Shown: one piece after another, positions 40,184-50,066 of the stretch
Layout of the letters: each line of letters opens with the position of its first letter
Numbering within the stretch: position 1 is the first letter of the stretch
Assembly: GCF_007990265.1 (NCBI RefSeq)
Contig: NZ_BJWH01000019.1
Span: 1-64,000, forward strand
Source of the DNA: Cellulomonas terrae
GTDB lineage: Bacteria; Actinomycetota; Actinomycetes; Actinomycetales; Cellulomonadaceae
DNA: 64,000 nucleotides
Direction: 5' to 3'
Position numbers and translations under genes: made by a program
Notes under the pieces: model-generated
Databases searched by the model: none
What the model saw: the letters and a program-made list of their open reading frames with translations, nothing else
Told to the model about the DNA's origin: nothing

Positions 40184-42064
40184 TTGTCCCCGATCCCGAG
40201 TGCAGCCGCCTCGTCGCGCATCCACCCCGCGGCGACGGCGCCCGAGCTGTTGCGCAACTTCTGCATCATCGCGCACATCGACCACGGCAAGTCCACGCTG
40301 GCGGACCGGATGCTGCAGCTCACCGGCGTCGTCGACTCCCGGGCGATGCGCGCGCAGTACCTCGACCGCATGGACATCGAGCGCGAGCGCGGCATCACCA
40401 TCAAGTCGCAGGCCGTCCGGATGCCGTGGGGCGTCGACGACAAGGCTTTCGCCCTGAACATGATCGACACGCCGGGGCACGTCGACTTCACGTACGAGGT
40501 GTCCCGGTCGCTCGCCGCGTGCGAGGGCGCCGTGCTCCTGGTCGACGCCGCGCAGGGCATCGAGGCCCAGACGCTGGCCAACCTGTACCTGGCGCTCGAG
40601 AACGACCTGACGATCATCCCGGTGCTGAACAAGATCGACCTGCCCGCGGCGCAGCCCGAGAAGTACGCCGAGGAGCTGGCCAAGCTGATCGGCGGCGAGC
40701 CGGAGGACTGCCTGCGGGTGTCCGGCAAGACCGGTGCGGGCGTCACGGAGCTGCTGGACCGCATCGTGGAGCTGGTGCCGCCGCCCACCGGCGACGCGTC
40801 CGCCCCGGCGCGGGCCATGATCTTCGACTCCGTCTACGACACCTACCGCGGGGTCGTGACGTACGTCCGGGTCATCGACGGCAACCTCAACCCGCGCGAG
40901 AAGATCGTCATGATGTCGACGCGGGCGACCCACGAGCTGCTCGAGATCGGCGTCATCTCCCCGGAGCCGGTGCCGACCAAGGGTCTCGGCGTCGGTGAGG
41001 TGGGCTACCTCATCACCGGCGTGAAGGACGTGCGGCAGTCGAAGGTCGGCGACACGGTCACCAACGCGAGCAAGCCGGCCGCCGCGGCCCTGGGCGGGTA
41101 CTCCGACCCCAAGCCGATGGTGTTCTCGGGGCTCTACCCGATCGACGGCACCGACTACCCGATCCTGCGCGACGCCCTCGACAAGCTGAAGCTCAACGAC
41201 GCCGCGCTGAACTACGAGCCGGAGACGTCGGTGGCGCTCGGGTTCGGGTTCCGCGTCGGCTTCCTCGGGCTGCTGCACCTGGAGATCGTCCGCGAGCGCC
41301 TCGAGCGCGAGTTCGACCTGGACCTCATCTCCACGGCGCCGAACGTCGTCTACGAGGTCACGCTCGAGGACAAGAGCGTGGTCACCGTGACCAACCCGAG
41401 CGAGTTCCCCGCCGGCAAGATCGGCGAGGTCAACGAGCCGATGGTCAAGGCGACGATCCTGTCCCCGTCGGAGTTCATCGGCGCGATCATGGAGCTCTGC
41501 CAGACCAAGCGGGGCGATCTGCAGGGCATGGACTACCTGTCCGAGGAGCGCGTCGAGCTGCGGTACGTGCTGCCGATGGCGGAGATCGTGTTCGACTTCT
41601 TCGACCAGCTGAAGTCCAAGACGCGCGGGTACGCGAGCCTCGACTACGAGCGCATCGGCGACCAGGTCGCGGACCTGGTCAAGGTCGACATCCTGCTGCA
41701 GGGCGAGACGGTCGACGCGTTCAGCGCGATCGTGCACAAGGACAAGGCGTACGCGTACGGCGTCATGATGACCGCCAAGCTCAAGGACCTCATCCCTCGC
41801 CAGCAGTTCGAGGTCCCCATCCAGGCGGCCATCGGTGCCCGGATCATCGCGCGCGAGACCATCCGGGCCATCCGCAAGGACGTCCTGGCCAAGTGCTACG
41901 GCGGCGACATCACCCGCAAGCGCAAGCTCCTGGAGAAGCAGAAGGAGGGCAAGAAGCGCATGAAGACGATCGGCCGGGTCGACGTGCCGCAGGAGGCCTT
42001 CATCGCCGCGCTGTCCAGCGAGCCCGCGGGATCCGCCGGCGGCAAGGACGCGAAGAAGAAGTGA
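40184..42064 (+). CDS. lepA: Elongation factor 4 (LepA)
   Basis: 626 residues from a TTG. This ribosome-associated GTPase acts on stalled or back-translocated elongation complexes. G1 is AHIDHGKST, switch 2 is DTPGHVDF, G4 is NKIDLPA, and [17 protein letters not shown] is switch 1. The C-terminal half has the EF4-specific domain ending [45 protein letters not shown]. It overlaps hemW by 4 bases (GTGA at 42061-42064). Confidence 0.97.
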   Translation: MSPIPSAAASSRIHPAATAPELLRNFCIIAHIDHGKSTLADRMLQLTGVVDSRAMRAQYLDRMDIERERGITIKSQAVRMPWGVDDKAFALNMIDTPGHVDFTYEVSRSLAACEGAVLLVDAAQGIEAQTLANLYLALENDLTIIPVLNKIDLPAAQPEKYAEELAKLIGGEPEDCLRVSGKTGAGVTELLDRIVELVPPPTGDASAPARAMIFDSVYDTYRGVVTYVRVIDGNLNPREKIVMMSTRATHELLEIGVISPEPVPTKGLGVGEVGYLITGVKDVRQSKVGDTVTNASKPAAAALGGYSDPKPMVFSGLYPIDGTDYPILRDALDKLKLNDAALNYEPETSVALGFGFRVGFLGLLHLEIVRERLEREFDLDLISTAPNVVYEVTLEDKSVVTVTNPSEFPAGKIGEVNEPMVKATILSPSEFIGAIMELCQTKRGDLQGMDYLSEERVELRYVLPMAEIVFDFFDQLKSKTRGYASLDYERIGDQVADLVKVDILLQGETVDAFSAIVHKDKAYAYGVMMTAKLKDLIPRQQFEVPIQAAIGARIIARETIRAIRKDVLAKCYGGDITRKRKLLEKQKEGKKRMKTIGRVDVPQEAFIAALSSEPAGSAGGKDAKKK

Positions 42065-43275
42065 GTCCGGCGCTCCCCGAGGGCGACACTCCACCGGATG
42101 ACGGCTCGCTGCCGGAGTCGGCGTTCGAGGGTGCCGACGAGCGCGCGTTCGCCGTCTACCTGCACGTCCCGTTCTGCACCGTGCGCTGCGGGTACTGCGA
42201 CTTCAACACCTACACGGCGACCGAGCTGGGCGGCGGGGCGAGCCAGCACGCGTACGCGGACACCGCTCTGCGGGAGATCGCGCTCGCCGCAGGGATCCTG
42301 CCGCCCCGGCCCGTCAGCACGGTGTTCGTCGGAGGCGGTACCCCGACGGTCCTGTCGGTCCCCGACCTGTCGCGCATGCTCGACGGCGTCCGCGACGCCT
42401 GGGGCTTCGCCGACGACGTCGAGGTCACCACGGAGGCCAACCCCGACTCGGTGACCCCGGAGTCCCTGGCCGCACTGGCCGACGCGGGGTTCACGCGCGT
42501 CTCGTTCGGCATGCAGTCCGCCGTGCCGCACGTGCTCGCGACCCTCGACCGGACGCACGACCCACGCCGGGTCCCGGACGTCGTGCGCTGGGCGCGGGAC
42601 GCCGGGCTGGCGGTGTCGCTGGACCTCATCTACGGCACCCCGGGGGAGTCGCTCGACGACTGGCGGACCAGCGTCGAGACGGCACTGGCCACGGGCGTCG
42701 ACCACGTGTCGGCGTACGCGCTGGTGGTTGAGGCCGGCACGCGGATGGCCGTGCAGGTGCGCCGGGGCGAGCTCGAGCTGCCCGACGGTGACGACCAGGC
42801 GGCGAAGTACGAGCTGGCCGACGACCTGTTCGAGGCCGCCGGGCTGTCCTGGTACGAGGTGAGCAACTGGGCACGGACGCCCGCGGACGCCTGCCGGCAC
42901 AACCTCTCCTACTGGCGGGGTGACGACTGGTGGGGGATCGGCCCCGGTGCGCACAGCCACGTCGGCGGGGTGCGCTGGTGGAACGTGAAGCACCCGCGCG
43001 CGTACGCCGACCGGCTGGACCGCGGGCTGAGCCCGGCCGCCGGACGGGAGACGGTGACCGGCGACGGGGCGCTGCTGGAGCGCCTCATGCTCGGCGTCCG
43101 GCTCGCGGGGGGTCTCCCGCTCGACGACCTGCCCCCCGACGCCCGCCGGTCCATGGCAGGCCTCGTCGCCGACGGGCTGGTCGACGGCGGAGCCGCGATC
43201 GGTGGGCGGCGGATCGTGCTGACCCGTCGTGGGCGGCTGCTCGCCGACGCCGTGGTGCGCACCCTCGTCGCCTGA
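42061..43275 (+). CDS. hemW: HemW-like radical SAM protein (heme chaperone)
   Basis: 404 residues from GTG 42061. The radical SAM cluster motif [11 protein letters not shown] (CxxxCxxC plus Phe, with a Cys after the third) is followed by [41 protein letters not shown] and [12 protein letters not shown], typical of HemN/HemW enzymes. The CxxxCxxC arrangement without HemN-specific residues, and the gene order lepA-hemW-hrcA, favour HemW, a heme-binding chaperone, over oxygen-independent coproporphyrinogen oxidase. The C-terminal winged helix is present. Confidence 0.93.
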   Translation: MSPALPEGDTPPDDGSLPESAFEGADERAFAVYLHVPFCTVRCGYCDFNTYTATELGGGASQHAYADTALREIALAAGILPPRPVSTVFVGGGTPTVLSVPDLSRMLDGVRDAWGFADDVEVTTEANPDSVTPESLAALADAGFTRVSFGMQSAVPHVLATLDRTHDPRRVPDVVRWARDAGLAVSLDLIYGTPGESLDDWRTSVETALATGVDHVSAYALVVEAGTRMAVQVRRGELELPDGDDQAAKYELADDLFEAAGLSWYEVSNWARTPADACRHNLSYWRGDDWWGIGPGAHSHVGGVRWWNVKHPRAYADRLDRGLSPAAGRETVTGDGALLERLMLGVRLAGGLPLDDLPPDARRSMAGLVADGLVDGGAAIGGRRIVLTRRGRLLADAVVRTLVA

Positions 43276-43355
43276 CGGTCCGCTCCACCCTCCGATGCAC
43301 CCGGGTCCGCCCGGCGGTGGTCCCGGGACGCGGTCGGGCCGGTGACGATGCGGTC

Positions 43356-44393
43356 ATGGCCGCTCCACCGGACCCGCTCCCGCCCGCGTCCCGCGCCCGC
43401 GGCAGGCTCCTGGCCCTGCTGCTGGTCGTCGTGTCGCCGGTCTGCGCCGAGTACCTGCAGGCCTACGACCCCGTGTCGACCGGCGACCCGGTCGCGCTGC
43501 TCGCGGGCCTGCTCGTGCTCGCGCCGCTGTACGGGGCGCCCGCCCTCCTGATCCGCGAGGTCGCGGTGCGCGCGGGCCTGCACTGGACCGGGATCCTCGC
43601 GCTGGCCGGTGCGTTCGGGGTCGTCCAGGCCGGCGTGGTCGACCAGTCGCTGTTCGCCACCACCTACCTCGGCTACGAGGACTGGGACTCCCAGCTGCGG
43701 CCCACGTTCGTCGCTCCGCTGGGGCTCGGGGCCGCCTCCGCGCTGAACTTCCTCGGCGGGCACGTCATCTGGAGCTTCGCCGCGCCGATCGCGCTCGTCG
43801 AGGGTCTCGACGGTCCCGGTCCCCGGCGCCCGTGGCTGCGGACGCCCGGGCTGGTCACGGCCGCGGTGCTGTACGTCCTCGCGGCTCTGCTCGTGTGGTC
43901 CGACATCCGCGACACCGGCAGCGACCAGGCGTCGGCTGGTCAGCTGGTGGGCGCGCTCGTCGTCGTCGGACTTCTCGTCGCCGTGGCGTGGACCGTCGGG
44001 CGGCGCACGCTGCCTCCGCCGACGGACGCACGCGTCCCGGGACCCTGGGCGGTGCTCGGCCTCGTGCTCGCCGCGGCGGTCGGCTTCGTCCTCGTCCCGC
44101 CGACCTGGACGGGTGTCGGCGTCGGGGTGGCGATCCTCGCGCTGACCGCCGCCGTCGTGACGCACTGGTCACGCTCCGCCCGCTGGGACCGTCGCCGCGT
44201 CGCCGCCGTCGCCGGGGCGGCCGTCGTCGCCCGCGCGCTCGTCGGCTTCGCGTCGGTCAGCGAGATGTCGCCGCGGCCCCCGGGCGGGTTCGCGCAGAAC
44301 ACCGTGCTGCTGGTCCTGTCGGTCGCCCTCGTCGTGGCCGCCACCCGCGGCGGGCGCAGCGGTCAGCGCACCAGCTCGAGGCTGAACGGGTAG
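43356..44393 (+). CDS. Multi-pass membrane protein of unknown function
   Basis: 345 residues from ATG 43356. At least ten hydrophobic segments are visible, for example GRLLALLLVVVSPVCAEYLQAY, VALLAGLLVLAPLYGAPALLI, GILALAGAFGVVQAGVV, GLVTAAVLYVLAALLVW, GALVVVGLLVAVAWTV and TVLLVLSVALVVAATR. The CAEYLQAY and ALLIREVAVRAGLHW segments look conserved, but I know no family function. Its end overlaps the convergent DUF4870 gene by 31 bases. No ribosome binding site or leaderless box stands out. Confidence 0.65.
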   Translation: MAAPPDPLPPASRARGRLLALLLVVVSPVCAEYLQAYDPVSTGDPVALLAGLLVLAPLYGAPALLIREVAVRAGLHWTGILALAGAFGVVQAGVVDQSLFATTYLGYEDWDSQLRPTFVAPLGLGAASALNFLGGHVIWSFAAPIALVEGLDGPGPRRPWLRTPGLVTAAVLYVLAALLVWSDIRDTGSDQASAGQLVGALVVVGLLVAVAWTVGRRTLPPPTDARVPGPWAVLGLVLAAAVGFVLVPPTWTGVGVGVAILALTAAVVTHWSRSARWDRRRVAAVAGAAVVARALVGFASVSEMSPRPPGGFAQNTVLLVLSVALVVAATRGGRSGQRTSSRLNG

Positions 44394-44740
44394 CGGTAGG
44401 AGCCGCCGCGCTGGACGGCGACGGCCGCCAGGACGCTCAGGACGAGGCTGATGATGCTCACGGCGATGAAGCCCAGCCAGCCCACGAAGCCGATGACGGG
44501 GATGGAGCGGACGATCGCGCACACGATGAGCGCGATCAGGACCGTGAGCTGGAAGTTCAGCGCGTTGCGCGCCTCGGACGCCGCCACGTTCGCCTTCTCG
44601 CGGTTCACGAGCCAGATCACCAGCGCCGCCACCCAGCCGGCGTAGAAGTACGCGAGGATCCCGCCCACGTGCGCCAGCATGCCGAGGGTCCGGACCTGGT
44701 CCGTGCTGCTCGGCGGGTTCTGCGGGTGCTCGTACGACAT
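44363..44740 (-). CDS. DUF4870-family small membrane protein
   Basis: 125 residues with GAGGAG ahead of the ATG. The pattern RTLGMLAHVGGILAYFYAGWVAALVIWLV, then EARNALNFQLTVLIALIVC, then SIISLVLSVLAAVAVQRGGSYRYPFSLELV is that of DUF4870/Tic20-like proteins with three or four helices. The biochemical role is unknown. A possible -10 box TAGGCT lies about 45 bases upstream on the minus strand (44784-44789). It is divergent from the Pro-rich membrane protein. Confidence 0.82.
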   Translation of the reverse strand: MSYEHPQNPPSSTDQVRTLGMLAHVGGILAYFYAGWVAALVIWLVNREKANVAASEARNALNFQLTVLIALIVCAIVRSIPVIGFVGWLGFIAVSIISLVLSVLAAVAVQRGGSYRYPFSLELVR

Positions 44741-44847
44741 CGTGGGTGCTCCTCGTCCGGGGGCCGCCGGCGTGACGGCAGGCGCAGCCTACCGATCGGC
44801 GCGCACACCCGCCGGGCGTGTCGACATGCCGGGAACGCCCCGGTTCC

Positions 44848-44876
44848 TTGACACCTGACCACGGCCCCGGTTCGCT
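44848..44876 (+). promoter_or_regulatory. Possible promoter of the Pro-rich membrane protein gene
   Basis: A perfect -35 hexamer TTGACA (44848-44853) is followed by a 17-base spacer and a poor -10 match, TTCGCT (44871-44876). GGAGG lies just before ATG 44919. Confidence 0.35.
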
Positions 44877-44918
44877 GCTCGGTGGGCGACGACCGCCCTG
44901 TGACCAGGGAGGCCACAC

Positions 44919-46031
44919 ATGAGCGAGAACCCCGGCGGAACCCCGCCGCGTGACGACGATCCCGCGAAGGCGCCCGAACCGGCTGCTCCGGGCTCGATCG
45001 AGCCACCCGTGGCACCCGACCCGGTGCCCGGGCCCGACGCACCCCCCGTGCCGCCGCCGGCAGCACCGCCGGTCCAGCCCCCGGCCGCACCCCCCGTCCC
45101 GCCGCCCGCGGCGCCCCCGGTCCCGCCGACGCCCGCGTACGGGCAGCCGCCGGCCGGGCCGCCGCCGGCCCCGTCGTACGGCCAGCCGCCGGCCGGGCCG
45201 CCGCCCGCTCCGCAGTACGGCCAGCCGCCCGCGGGTCCCCCCTACGGTCAGCCGGCCGCTGGCGGCTACCCGCCGCCGCCCGCCTACGGCCAGGCCCCTC
45301 CGGGCGCCTACCCGCCGCCCGCGGGCGGCTACGGCCCGCCGGTCGCGGCGTCCCCGGTCGGCGAGGCGTTCTCGTACGGGTGGAAGAAGTTCACGCAGTC
45401 CGGCGGCCTGTTCATCGGTGCGGCGCTGGTCTGGTTCGTCGTCGCGGCGGTCGTGCTCTCGATCGTGGGCGCGATCTTCGGCGGGTTCGGCGCGCTCCTG
45501 AGCACCGGCAACGGCGACGGGATCGCACCCGGCCTGCAGGTCGGGTTCTCGCTCGGGTGGTTCGTCTTCTCCGCCGTCGCGGGGATCGTCGGGTACCTCA
45601 TCCAGGCGGCGTTCATCCGGGCGGCGCTCGACGTGACCGAGGGTCGGCAGCTGGGCTTCGGTGACTTCTTCAAGTTCGTGGAGCCCGGCCCGGTCATCCT
45701 GACCGCGCTGATCCTCGCGATCATCAACGCGGTGCTGAACCTTGTCCCGTTCTTCGGCGGGATCGCCGCGCTCGTCGTGAACTTCCTGCTGATCTTCACG
45801 TTCTGGTTCGTGATCGACAAGCACCTCGCGCCGGTGGACGCCCTGAAGGCGAGCTACGCGCTGGTCACCCGGAACCTGTCGACGACGGTGCTGTTCTACC
45901 TGCTGACGATCGCCGTCTTCATCGCCGGCGTGATCGTCTGCTTCGTCGGTCTCCTCGTCGCGTTGCCCGTCGTGCTGCTGGCGACGGCGTTCTTCTTCAA
46001 GCGGCTGCTCGGGGACCCGATCGCCGCCTGA
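44919..46031 (+). CDS. Membrane protein with long Pro-rich repetitive N-terminus
   Basis: 370 residues. The first 145 are almost all Pro, Ala, Gly, Tyr and Gln, with repeats of YGQPPAGPPPAP type, forming a disordered cytoplasmic tail. PVGEAFSYGWKKFTQSGGLFIGAALVWFVV begins a six-helix membrane domain resembling DUF975/YciC-like integral proteins (GWKKF motif, then AFIRAALDVTEGRQLGFGDFFKF, IDKHLAPVDALKASYALVTRNL). The tail resembles those of actinobacterial membrane proteins at the cell pole or divisome, but no function is shown. It is transcribed divergently from the DUF4870 gene. Confidence 0.75.
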   Translation: MSENPGGTPPRDDDPAKAPEPAAPGSIEPPVAPDPVPGPDAPPVPPPAAPPVQPPAAPPVPPPAAPPVPPTPAYGQPPAGPPPAPSYGQPPAGPPPAPQYGQPPAGPPYGQPAAGGYPPPPAYGQAPPGAYPPPAGGYGPPVAASPVGEAFSYGWKKFTQSGGLFIGAALVWFVVAAVVLSIVGAIFGGFGALLSTGNGDGIAPGLQVGFSLGWFVFSAVAGIVGYLIQAAFIRAALDVTEGRQLGFGDFFKFVEPGPVILTALILAIINAVLNLVPFFGGIAALVVNFLLIFTFWFVIDKHLAPVDALKASYALVTRNLSTTVLFYLLTIAVFIAGVIVCFVGLLVALPVVLLATAFFFKRLLGDPIAA

Positions 46032-46045
46032 CCTCGCACGTGATC

Positions 46046-46078
46046 GGTGCCCGGCCGCCCCGTGGGCGGCCGGGCACC
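46046..46078. terminator. Bidirectional terminator between convergent genes
   Basis: A perfect 15-bp stem (46046-46060 with 46064-46078) and a 3-base loop fill the gap between the Pro-rich membrane protein and the DUF3097 gene. Confidence 0.85.
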
Positions 46079-46079
46079 G

Positions 46080-46937
46080 TCATGCGGTGACGAAGTCGAT
46101 GAGCTCCTCGACCCGGCCCAGGAGGCTGGGCTCGAGGTCGGCGTAGCTGCGCACCGAACGCAGGATCCGCTGCCACGCGCGGGCGACGTCCGCCTGCTCG
46201 TCGGCGGGCCAGCCGAGCTCGCGCAGGATGCCGTGCTTCCACTCGGTGCCCCGCTCGATCACCGGCCAGGCGTCGAGCCCGATCCGCTCGGGCCGGACCG
46301 CCTGCCACACGTCGACGTAGGGGTGGCCGAGCACCAGGACGGAGCCGGCCGGGGTGCCGCGGACGGCCTCGGCCGCGATCCGGCTCTCCTTGGACCCGGC
46401 GACGAGGTGGTCCACCAGCACGCCGACGCGACGCCCGGGGCCGGGTGCGAAGTCCCGCAGGGCGTCCTGGAGGTTGTCGACGCCGTCGAGCAGCTCCACG
46501 ACGACCCCCTCCAGCCGCAGGTCGTCGCCCCAGACCTTCTCCACCAGCTCGGCGTCGTGCTTGCCCTCGACCCAGATCCGGCTGCCCCGGGCCACCCGCG
46601 CGCGGGCGTCGTGGACCGCGACCGACCCGGAGGCGGTGCGCGTCGGCCGCGCGGGCGCCGGCGCGCGCACGGGTGCGGTCAGGGCCACGGGCTCGCCGTC
46701 GACCCAGAAGCCGCGGCCGAGCGGGAAGGTCCGGGTCCTGCCGCGCCGGTCCTCGAGGACCACCACGTGCTGGCCGCCGGACTTCTCGACGCGGACGACC
46801 GCGCCGACCCACCCGGTGGTGACCTCCTCGACGACGAGGCCGGTCTCGGCGGGCTGCGGGCGGCTGGTGCGGGTGGGTCGGTGGTGCGTCGAGCCGGAGC
46901 CCCCGAGCACGTCCGAGCCGTAGCGGTCGTCGTTCAC
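46080..46937 (-). CDS. DUF3097 family protein with Toprim-like region
   Basis: 285 residues from GTG 46937. The middle section IWVEGKHDAELVEKVWGDDLRLEGVVVELLDGVDNLQ resembles a Toprim fold (Glu, then Asp-containing strands), with RRVGVLVDHLVAGSKESRIA supplying the DxD-like region. The rest, with VDVWQAVRPERIGLDAWPVIERGTEWKHGI, is typical of actinobacterial DUF3097 proteins next to hrcA. Nuclease or primase-like activity is only implied by the fold. A leaderless TAGGCT box precedes it. Confidence 0.85.
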   Translation of the reverse strand: MNDDRYGSDVLGGSGSTHHRPTRTSRPQPAETGLVVEEVTTGWVGAVVRVEKSGGQHVVVLEDRRGRTRTFPLGRGFWVDGEPVALTAPVRAPAPARPTRTASGSVAVHDARARVARGSRIWVEGKHDAELVEKVWGDDLRLEGVVVELLDGVDNLQDALRDFAPGPGRRVGVLVDHLVAGSKESRIAAEAVRGTPAGSVLVLGHPYVDVWQAVRPERIGLDAWPVIERGTEWKHGILRELGWPADEQADVARAWQRILRSVRSYADLEPSLLGRVEELIDFVTA

Positions 46938-46949
46938 CCGGGCAGCCTA
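46938..46949 (-). promoter_or_regulatory. Leaderless -10 element of the DUF3097 gene
   Basis: On the minus strand, TAGGCT (46944-46949) is followed by 6 bases and GTG 46937. Confidence 0.55.
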
Positions 46950-47004
46950 GGGGCGCAGGCGTGCACACAGCGGGTGCCGCCCCGTGAGTGTCGCGCCCGC
47001 GGCG

Positions 47005-47036
47005 TAGGATTGGCACTCGCGTGCGGGGAGTGCTAC
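47005..47036 (+). promoter_or_regulatory. hrcA promoter and CIRCE operator
   Basis: TTGGCACTC (47010-47018), 9 bases, and GAGTGCTAC (47028-47036) match the CIRCE consensus TTAGCACTC-N9-GAGTGCTAA at 16 of 18 positions. It begins at the last base of the -10 box TAGGAT (47005-47010), so bound HrcA would cover the transcription start. HrcA therefore represses its own operon and heat relieves this. Confidence 0.92.
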
Positions 47037-47073
47037 CCCGCCGCGAGGCCACGAGGACGACGGAGGAGGCGAC

Positions 47074-48096
47074 ATGAGCGAGGACCGGCGACTGGACGTG
47101 CTGCGCGCGATCGTCGAGGACTACGTCGCCACGAAGGAGCCTGTCGGGTCGCGCGCGCTCGTCGAGCGGCACTCGCTCGGCGTCTCGCCCGCGACCATCC
47201 GCAACGACATGGCGGCGCTCGAGGAGGGCGGCTACATCGCGCAGCCGCACACGTCGGCGGGGCGCGTGCCGACGGACAAGGGCTACCGGCTGTTCGTCGA
47301 CCAGCTGTCGACCGTGAAGCCGCTGTCGAGCCCGGAGCGGCGCGCGATCGGCACGTTCCTGGAGACCGCGCAGGACCTCGACGACGTCGTGGACCGCGCG
47401 GTCCGGCTGATCGCCCAGCTGACCCAGCAGGTCGCGGTCGTGCAGTACCCGTCGCTGCGGCGGTCGGCCCTGCGGCACGTGGAGCTCGTGCCGGTCGGGC
47501 TGCGGCACCTGCTGGTCGTGCTCATCACGGACACCGGTCGGGTCGAGCAGCGGACCCTCGAGCTCGGCACCGACCTCGACGAGTCCGTCGTCGCCCGCCT
47601 CCGCACCCGGCTCAACGTGAGCGCCGCCGGCCGCCGGCTCTCCGAGCTGCCCGTCGCGCTGGGGGAGCTGACCGACGGCTTCGCGCCGGCGGACCAGGTC
47701 CTCGTCAACGCGGTGGTCGCCGTGGTCGAGGAGACGCTGGCCCAGGAGAGCGAGGAGCGCGTCGTGCTGGCGGGCACCGCGAACCTCGCCCGCGTCGGCA
47801 GCACGGACGTGCGCTCCATCGGCCCCGTGCTCGAGGCGCTCGAGGAGCAGGTCGTGCTCCTGCGTCTCTTCTCGGAGATGGCCGAGGACCACGCGGCGGT
47901 GGCGGTGCGGATCGGCCGGGAGACCCAGCACGACGGGCTCGTCGAGACGAGCTTCGTGACCACCGGCTACGGCGACGAGGGTGGTGGGTCCGTGGCCCGC
48001 ATCGGCTCGATCGGACCGCTGCGCATGGACTACCCGGGCACCATGTCCGCCGTCCGCGCCGTGGCCCGGTACCTGACCCGGATCCTCGCCCAATGA
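47074..48096 (+). CDS. hrcA: Heat-inducible transcription repressor HrcA
   Basis: 340 residues. An N-terminal winged helix ([68 protein letters not shown]) is followed by a GAF-like dimerisation domain with insert. It binds CIRCE elements and represses chaperone genes, with GroEL as corepressor. A CIRCE element lies in its own promoter at 47010-47036. dnaJ follows 61 bases downstream. Confidence 0.97.
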   Translation: MSEDRRLDVLRAIVEDYVATKEPVGSRALVERHSLGVSPATIRNDMAALEEGGYIAQPHTSAGRVPTDKGYRLFVDQLSTVKPLSSPERRAIGTFLETAQDLDDVVDRAVRLIAQLTQQVAVVQYPSLRRSALRHVELVPVGLRHLLVVLITDTGRVEQRTLELGTDLDESVVARLRTRLNVSAAGRRLSELPVALGELTDGFAPADQVLVNAVVAVVEETLAQESEERVVLAGTANLARVGSTDVRSIGPVLEALEEQVVLLRLFSEMAEDHAAVAVRIGRETQHDGLVETSFVTTGYGDEGGGSVARIGSIGPLRMDYPGTMSAVRAVARYLTRILAQ

Positions 48097-48157
48097 CACG
48101 ACCGCGCCCCGACGCTGCACACCTCTTACCGACCGCTGGAAGCGAGCAGACCCTCCC

Positions 48158-49285
48158 GTGACCGACTACTACGAGATCCTCGGCGTGCCCCGCGACGCGA
48201 GCCCCGAGCAGATCAAGAAGGCCTACCGCAAGCTCGCGCGCGAGCACCACCCCGACGTGGCGGGGTCGGACACCGGTTCGGAGGACACGTTCAAGGACGT
48301 CTCCCGCGCCTACGACGTGCTCGGCAACCCCGAGAAGCGGCGCGCCTACGACCTGGGCGGCGACCCGTCGTCCCCGGGCGGCGGCATGGGCGGCGGGTTC
48401 GGCTTCCAGGACATCTTCGAGACGTTCTTCGGCGCCGCGACGGGCGCCGCGGCCCAGCGCGGGCCGATCCCGCGCGCGCGCCGGGGGCAGGACGCGCTCG
48501 TCCGGCTCGACCTCGACCTGGCGGACGTCACCTTCGGCGTGCACAAGGACGTCCCGGTGGACACCGCCGTGGTCTGCCCGACGTGCAGCGGCTCGTGCTG
48601 CCGGCCGGGCACGTCGCCGCGCACCTGTGAGGTCTGCGGCGGGCGCGGGTCCGTCCAGCGCGTCGCCCGCTCGTTCCTCGGCCAGGTCATGACGACGCAG
48701 CCGTGCGCCGCGTGCCACGGGTTCGGCACGGTCATCCCCGAGCCGTGCACCGAGTGCTCCGGCGAGGGCCGCGTCCGCTCGCGCCGCACCCTGAGCGTGG
48801 ACGTGCCTGCGGGCGTCGACACCGGCACCCGGATCAAGCTCACCGGCCAGGGCGAGGTCGGTCCCGCCGGCGGACCGGCCGGCGACGTCTACCTCGAGGT
48901 GCGCGAGCGCAAGCACGACACGTTCGTGCGCCGCGGGGACGACCTGCACGCCACGCTCGAGGTGCCGATGACCGCCGCGGCGCTCGGCACGGTGCTCATG
49001 CTCGACACGCTCGACGGCCCGCGCGAGGTCGACCTGCGGCCGGGCACGCAGCCGGCGCAGATCGTGTCGCTCAAGGGGCTCGGCGTCGGCCACCTGCACG
49101 CCACCGGTCGCGGCGACCTGCACGTCCACGTCGAGGTGCACGTGCCGACCGCGATGGACGACGAGCAGGCGGAGCTGCTGCGCAGGCTTGCTGCGCTGCG
49201 CGGCGAGGAGCGCCCGGAGGCGCGCCTGTCCGCCTCCAGCTCGGGCGTGTTCTCCAAGCTGCGCGACAAGCTCTCGGGCCGCTGA
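48158..49285 (+). CDS. dnaJ: Chaperone DnaJ (DnaJ2 type)
   Basis: 375 residues from GTG 48158. The J domain contains YKK- and HPD-type residues (YRKLAREHHPDVAG), followed by a Gly-rich linker. The zinc-binding domain has four repeats: CPTCSGSC, CEVCGGRG, CAACHGFG and CTECSGEG. The first ends in Cys rather than Gly, as in other actinobacterial DnaJ2 proteins. The C-terminal substrate-binding domains follow. It stimulates DnaK ATPase and belongs to the HrcA-controlled copy, distinct from a dnaK-grpE-dnaJ operon expected elsewhere. Confidence 0.96.
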   Translation: MTDYYEILGVPRDASPEQIKKAYRKLAREHHPDVAGSDTGSEDTFKDVSRAYDVLGNPEKRRAYDLGGDPSSPGGGMGGGFGFQDIFETFFGAATGAAAQRGPIPRARRGQDALVRLDLDLADVTFGVHKDVPVDTAVVCPTCSGSCCRPGTSPRTCEVCGGRGSVQRVARSFLGQVMTTQPCAACHGFGTVIPEPCTECSGEGRVRSRRTLSVDVPAGVDTGTRIKLTGQGEVGPAGGPAGDVYLEVRERKHDTFVRRGDDLHATLEVPMTAAALGTVLMLDTLDGPREVDLRPGTQPAQIVSLKGLGVGHLHATGRGDLHVHVEVHVPTAMDDEQAELLRRLAALRGEERPEARLSASSSGVFSKLRDKLSGR

Positions 49286-49307
49286 CAGTGACGGGGTCGG
49301 CGGCGTC

Positions 49308-50066
49308 ATGAGCGCGCCCGTCTTCCTCGCCGAGCCCGGCACGCTCGACGAGGTCACCGACGGCGCCACGTACCTCCTCGACGGCACCGAGGGCAGGCAC
49401 GCGGGCGTCGTCCAGCGCCGCGCCCCCGGGGAACGGGTCGACGTCGTCGACGGCTGTGGCGTGCGCCTGCTCGGGGTGGTCGGCGCGGTGACGCCCGAGG
49501 GTGTGGTCGTGCACGTGCAGCAGCGCGTCGTCGAGCCGGCTCCCGCGGTGACGCTGGTCCTCGTGCAGGCGCTCGCCAAGGGGGACCGGGACGAGATGGC
49601 GATCGAGGCGGCCACCGAGGTGGGCGTCGACGCGGTGGTGCCGTGGCAGGCCGAGCGGTCGATCGTCGTGTGGCGCGGCGAACGGGCGGCGAAGAGCCGC
49701 GCGCGCTGGCTCGGGACCGTGCGGGCCGCCGCCAAGCAGTCCCGTCGCGCCCGCGTGCCGGACGTCGAGGTCGCGCTCGACGGGCGGGCGCTGGTCGAGC
49801 GCGTCCGCGCGGTCGTGGCCGCCGGTGGGGCCGTCCTCGTGCTGCACGAGGACGCGACCGAGCCGCTCGCGTCGACCTGCCTGCCGGCGGCGGGGGAGTG
49901 CCTCGTCGTCGTCGGCCCTGAGGGCGGGATCGGCGACGGCGAGCTGGGCCGACTCGTGGAGGCGGGAGCCAGCGCCGTCCGGCTCGGCCCGCACGTGCTG
50001 CGGACGTCGACGGCAGGGCCCGTCGCGCTCGCGATGCTGGCCGAGCGGCTCGGTCGCTGGGGCTGA
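49308..50066 (+). CDS. rsmE: 16S rRNA m3U1498 methyltransferase RsmE
   Basis: 252 residues from ATG 49308. A PUA-like N-terminal domain is followed by the SPOUT methyltransferase domain with LVQALAKGDRDEMAIEAATEVGVDAVVPWQAERSIV, RAAAKQSRRARVPDV, VVVGPEGGIGDGELGRLVEAGASAVRLGPHVLRTSTAGPVALAML. The knot motifs GPEGG and LRTSTA bind S-adenosylmethionine. It methylates U1498 in the decoding region of 16S rRNA. It follows dnaJ by 22 bases in the same direction. Confidence 0.96.
   Translation: MSAPVFLAEPGTLDEVTDGATYLLDGTEGRHAGVVQRRAPGERVDVVDGCGVRLLGVVGAVTPEGVVVHVQQRVVEPAPAVTLVLVQALAKGDRDEMAIEAATEVGVDAVVPWQAERSIVVWRGERAAKSRARWLGTVRAAAKQSRRARVPDVEVALDGRALVERVRAVVAAGGAVLVLHEDATEPLASTCLPAAGECLVVVGPEGGIGDGELGRLVEAGASAVRLGPHVLRTSTAGPVALAMLAERLGRWG

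Noticed and set aside
42930..43355. N-terminal extension of the membrane protein gene back into hemW
   Set aside because: The overlapping 5' part is Arg-rich shadow sequence of hemW; membrane segments begin only after 43356.
45020..45340. Direct repeats suggesting a mobile or recombination element
   Set aside because: The repeats are in-frame Pro/Gly/Tyr/Gln codons of a disordered tail, not an intergenic repeat.
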